Positions 8,419-10,835 of a DNA stretch of 10,835 nt are shown piece after piece. The position numbers and the translations under genes are program-made. The notes beneath the pieces are model-generated. The model made no database searches, had not been told where the DNA came from, and saw only the letters and a list, made by a program, of their open reading frames with translations. The stretch is from Apophysomyces variabilis. Lineage: Eukaryota; Mucoromycota; Mucoromycetes; Mucorales; Mucoraceae. Position 1 is the first letter of the stretch. Each line of letters begins with the position of its first letter. The stretch covers positions 1 through 10,835 of the forward strand of contig MZZL01000367.1 of assembly GCA_002749535.1 (NCBI GenBank), read 5' to 3'.

Positions 8419-9928
8419 ATGTCATATCTTACGAAATCTCTTTCGTTACGTGCGCTGACCGCACTCACATCCTCTTCCTTGGCTACTGTGTCCTTAGCAA
8501 GCTTCTCCTCCATCCAACAACAACGCCGCAACCTTACCGCGTCAGTGGAGAAACCTGCTCATTTTCTTACCACTGCCGATTTTTCGGCTGATCAGATCTT
8601 GGATCTTGTGAGTCAGGCAGTTCAGTTTAAATACGAAGCAAACCATCAATATCCACAAACACGCATTGAACGACCTCTCGCCGGAAAAACCCTAGCATTG
8701 ATGTTTTCCAAACGCTCAACACGCACACGCGTCGCCACAGAAACAGCCATGGCCTATTTAGGTAGATATACATCATCGGTTTTGTCCATTGCCAACCAAA
8801 ATTTGAACTTTATTTATTCTTAAGGTGGTCATCCTATGTTCCTGGGATCTCAGGATATTCAGCTCGGTGTCAATGAATCTCTCCTGGATACGTCACGCGT
8901 CGTCAGCTCTATGGTGGATGGTATTATGGCCCGTGTAGGTGGTCATGAAGAAATTGAGGTATGTAAAAAAGCAAAAAAAAGAAAAAAAAGCAAGCAAGAA
9001 GGAGCGGTTTTGATGAGCAAAGAGGAAAAAAAAAGAACAGGACTCATTGTTTCTTTTTTTTTCCCTATAGCTTCTCGCCAAGGAATCCAAAGTGCCTGTG
9101 ATCAATGCTCTTTCTGCCAAGTACCACCCTACTCAGATTTTAGCAGATTTAATGACGCTTCATGAACACGTGCATCATCGTCAAGTTGGCAGTGACCGAT
9201 ACACAGCGCACAAAAGACACCCTTCAGAAACCTTACCTGGTCTCAAGGTTGCTTGGGTGGGAGATGCCAATAATATCCTCCAAGAAATGCTGGTTGCTTT
9301 TCCTAAGGTGGGAATCCATCTCGCTGCTGCATGTCCTGCCGGTTACGAATGTGACCAAGATGTCGTGTCCATAGCCAAATCCGATGCCGATAAAACAGGA
9401 ACTTCGGTTGTCTTCACTACACAACCCCAAGAAGCGATTCATGATGCTGATGTTGTTGTCACCGATACCTGGTACGTCCATTTTCCTTGCTTTGGTTGCT
9501 ATAGATCAATGAATGTGGTATACACATATGCAGTCTATGAAACCGTTCTGTCTATTGAAAAGAAACCGTTTGTAACGACCGATATCGCCCTTTTTTCGTT
9601 TTATAGGATCAGTATGGGTCAAGAAGAAGAAAAGGCGAAACGGTTAAAGGATTTTGCTGGATACCAAGTTACCATGGACATGGTCCAGAAAGCTGGAGCC
9701 AAACCGGACTGGACATTTATGCATTGTTTACCACGTAAACAAGAGGAAGTGGACGATGAAGTAAGCTGCAGAGTAAAACAGAGGAAATGCAAGAGAGACT
9801 AAACCCTTTTTTTCCTTCCACTTTAGGTCTTTTATTCTGATCGATCCCTTGTGTTCCCCGAAGCGGAAAACCGCAAATGGACCATTCTCTCGGTCATTCA
9901 TGCGCTCATGGTGAAAGGCAAAATATAA
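8419..9928 (+). CDS. ARG3: ornithine carbamoyltransferase, mitochondrial (5 exons)
   Basis: The enzyme (EC 2.1.3.3) makes citrulline from carbamoyl phosphate and ornithine in arginine synthesis. Exons are 8419-8761, 8825-8958, 9071-9471, 9607-9760 and 9827-9928, with GT-AG introns of 63, 112, 135 and 66 nt, giving 377 residues and a TAA. Residues 1 to about 40 form a Ser/Leu/Arg-rich, acid-free mitochondrial presequence ending near QQQRRN. The carbamoyl-phosphate motif is STRTR (100-104), HPTQ lies at 178-181, the ornithine loop is DTWISMG (291-297), and HCLPR with the catalytic Cys333 lies at 332-336. All key residues are present, and length is normal for a fungal precursor. The ATG at 8419 is the first Met in frame and gives the presequence. 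Two Gcn4-type sites lie upstream. The symbol follows yeast; argB and OTC are synonyms. Confidence 0.97.
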
Positions 9929-10102
9929 AAAAAAAAGCTAAAACAGAAAACAGATCCTCCTTCCTCGCAAAAAAAAAAGAAATTGGTTTTCATCTTCAAA
10001 GTCAAAAAAGTTTAAAAGTATACAATAAATCAAAAGCATTTGCATTCTCCATCCCCAAGTCAACTTGTATGTATCGCGCAAAATTTTGCAGTAACAGGCC
10101 GA
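9929..10102. other. 3' flank of OTC gene, A-rich
   Basis: This A-rich stretch directly follows the stop codon. It has several runs of 8-11 A and a candidate poly(A) signal at 10024-10029. No coding character is visible. Confidence 0.5.
10024..10029 (+). terminator. candidate poly(A) signal AATAAA
   Basis: AATAAA lies 96 nt after the ornithine carbamoyltransferase stop codon in an A-rich 3' flank, a suitable distance for its cleavage and polyadenylation signal. Confidence 0.45.
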
Positions 10103-10435
10103 ATGAAGGTAAGGTGTACATTGCAGCTGATGCGTCTGCCAGTGCAACCCCAGTATAAGACAACATTAGGTTTAGTCATGCAAAGCGATCAAAAAGCGAT
10201 CTCCAACCCCCCCCGGGGACTGCCGGCCAACTTTCTCATCGCCATTAGATCTAAAGTACACATCATGGTGTACCGTGGGCATCCAGATCTGTCACTGATC
10301 ATGAACGATTGTGGCATTACGCTTGTAAAGACATCGACTTTTTCGAGACTGGGTTTAATCACTCATGATTTTAAAGACATGAGGTACTGGCGATCATTTT
10401 CCTTTCACCAGAAAGTGATCGTTGTCCTTGGCTGA
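10103..10435 (+). other. unassigned 110-codon open frame, coding status doubtful
   Basis: This ATG-started frame encodes pieces such as NPPRGLPANFLIAIRSKVHI and RGHPDLSLIMNDCGITLVK. I do not recognise it. It contains a C8G4 run (10207-10218). The ORF stops two bases before a possible splice donor (GTAATT at 10438), so it might belong to a spliced transcript or be a transposon scrap. The opposite strand is also fairly open here, so strand is uncertain. Confidence 0.2.
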
Positions 10436-10533
10436 TGGTAATTGTATGTCATATATACACTTTTTAACTGCTCCCCCTTTCTTTCTGTTTCACTTCCGGT
10501 TCTGTTGTACTTTTCTTTTCCCAGAAAGCGAAC

Positions 10534-10746
10534 ATGCAGGCCATGAAGGAACCACATAAGGTACATGAATTTTCGAAGACACCGTACTTAACAGCAGTTG
10601 AGTATCTGTTTTATTTCCACATGGTACAGGACATTGCTGTAAGAAAACGGTATCTCAAAAAGACAACTTGTGATAAGAAAAGCAGGCTTCAGAAACACGA
10701 AAGACGCGTCAAAACGCGCAGCAAAACAAAAAGAAAAGTAAAGTAA
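10534..10746 (+). other. unassigned 70-codon basic open frame, coding status doubtful
   Basis: An ATG just after a splice-acceptor-like TTTTCCCAG (ending about 10523) opens a frame with KTPYLTAVEYLFYFHMVQD followed by a strongly Lys/Arg-rich tail. The tail's A-rich codons may only reflect base composition. No family is recognised. It may be an exon of a gene that includes the previous ORF, or not coding at all. Confidence 0.2.
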
Positions 10747-10835
10747 AGGCCTACCCAAAGCAAAGTAAATGAGACTCAGACAAACACGCTGCATAAAGAG
10801 AACAGCAAACCGTTCTTTTCCATTATATATTTTTA

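Noticed and set aside
10262..10300. GHPDL in the right-edge ORF, slightly reminiscent of Helitron replicase N-terminal motifs
   Set aside because: The residues after it do not follow the Helitron pattern; five residues are not evidence.

Overview
The window looks like nuclear DNA of an early-diverging fungus, most likely a member of Mucoromycota such as Mucorales. The evidence is AT-rich spacers, genes cut by many short GT-AG introns (roughly 40-135 nt, several with CTAAC/TTAAC-like branch sites), mitochondrial presequences, and two decayed transposon families of a type I associate with that phylum. The phylum is an inference; no rRNA or other marker is present.

Left part (1 to about 4200) is a transposon graveyard. 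A Tc1/mariner-type DD34E transposase lies on the + strand (about 551-1808), broken by several frameshifts and an apparent internal deletion. A second remnant on the - strand (about 2463-3910) still has four recognisable introns and long open exons. It resembles the large Transposase_21/CACTA-like proteins of Mucoromycota, and has later frameshifts and a stop. The remaining spacer shows no gene.

Right part (4203-9928) holds three intact, intron-rich housekeeping genes whose splicing I could resolve to the base. (1) A six-exon gene on the - strand (4203-5253, possible start at 5325) encodes a YggS/PLPBP-family pyridoxal-phosphate homeostasis protein. (2) A divergently transcribed seven-exon gene (5721-7702) encodes a 533-residue cation diffusion facilitator of the Zrg17/ZnT6 subfamily. 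It has a very histidine-rich N-terminal region but lacks most residues of the membrane zinc site, so it is probably the non-transporting partner of a heterodimer. (3) A five-exon gene (8419-9928) encodes mitochondrial ornithine carbamoyltransferase of arginine synthesis. Two perfect Gcn4/Cpc1-type TGACTCA sites lie about 380-410 bp upstream of its start, suggesting general amino-acid control.

Between the last two genes, on the opposite strand at about 8094-8325, are two protein-like segments that look like an old gene fragment I cannot name. The last 900 bases contain a candidate poly(A) signal for the carbamoyltransferase gene and two short ORFs without recognisable function. I see no operon-like system, CRISPR array, RNA gene or obviously novel multi-gene system. 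The points most worth checking are the inactive zinc-site residues, the dual start of the YggS-type gene, the in-frame 135-nt intron of the carbamoyltransferase gene, and the unnamed fragments.
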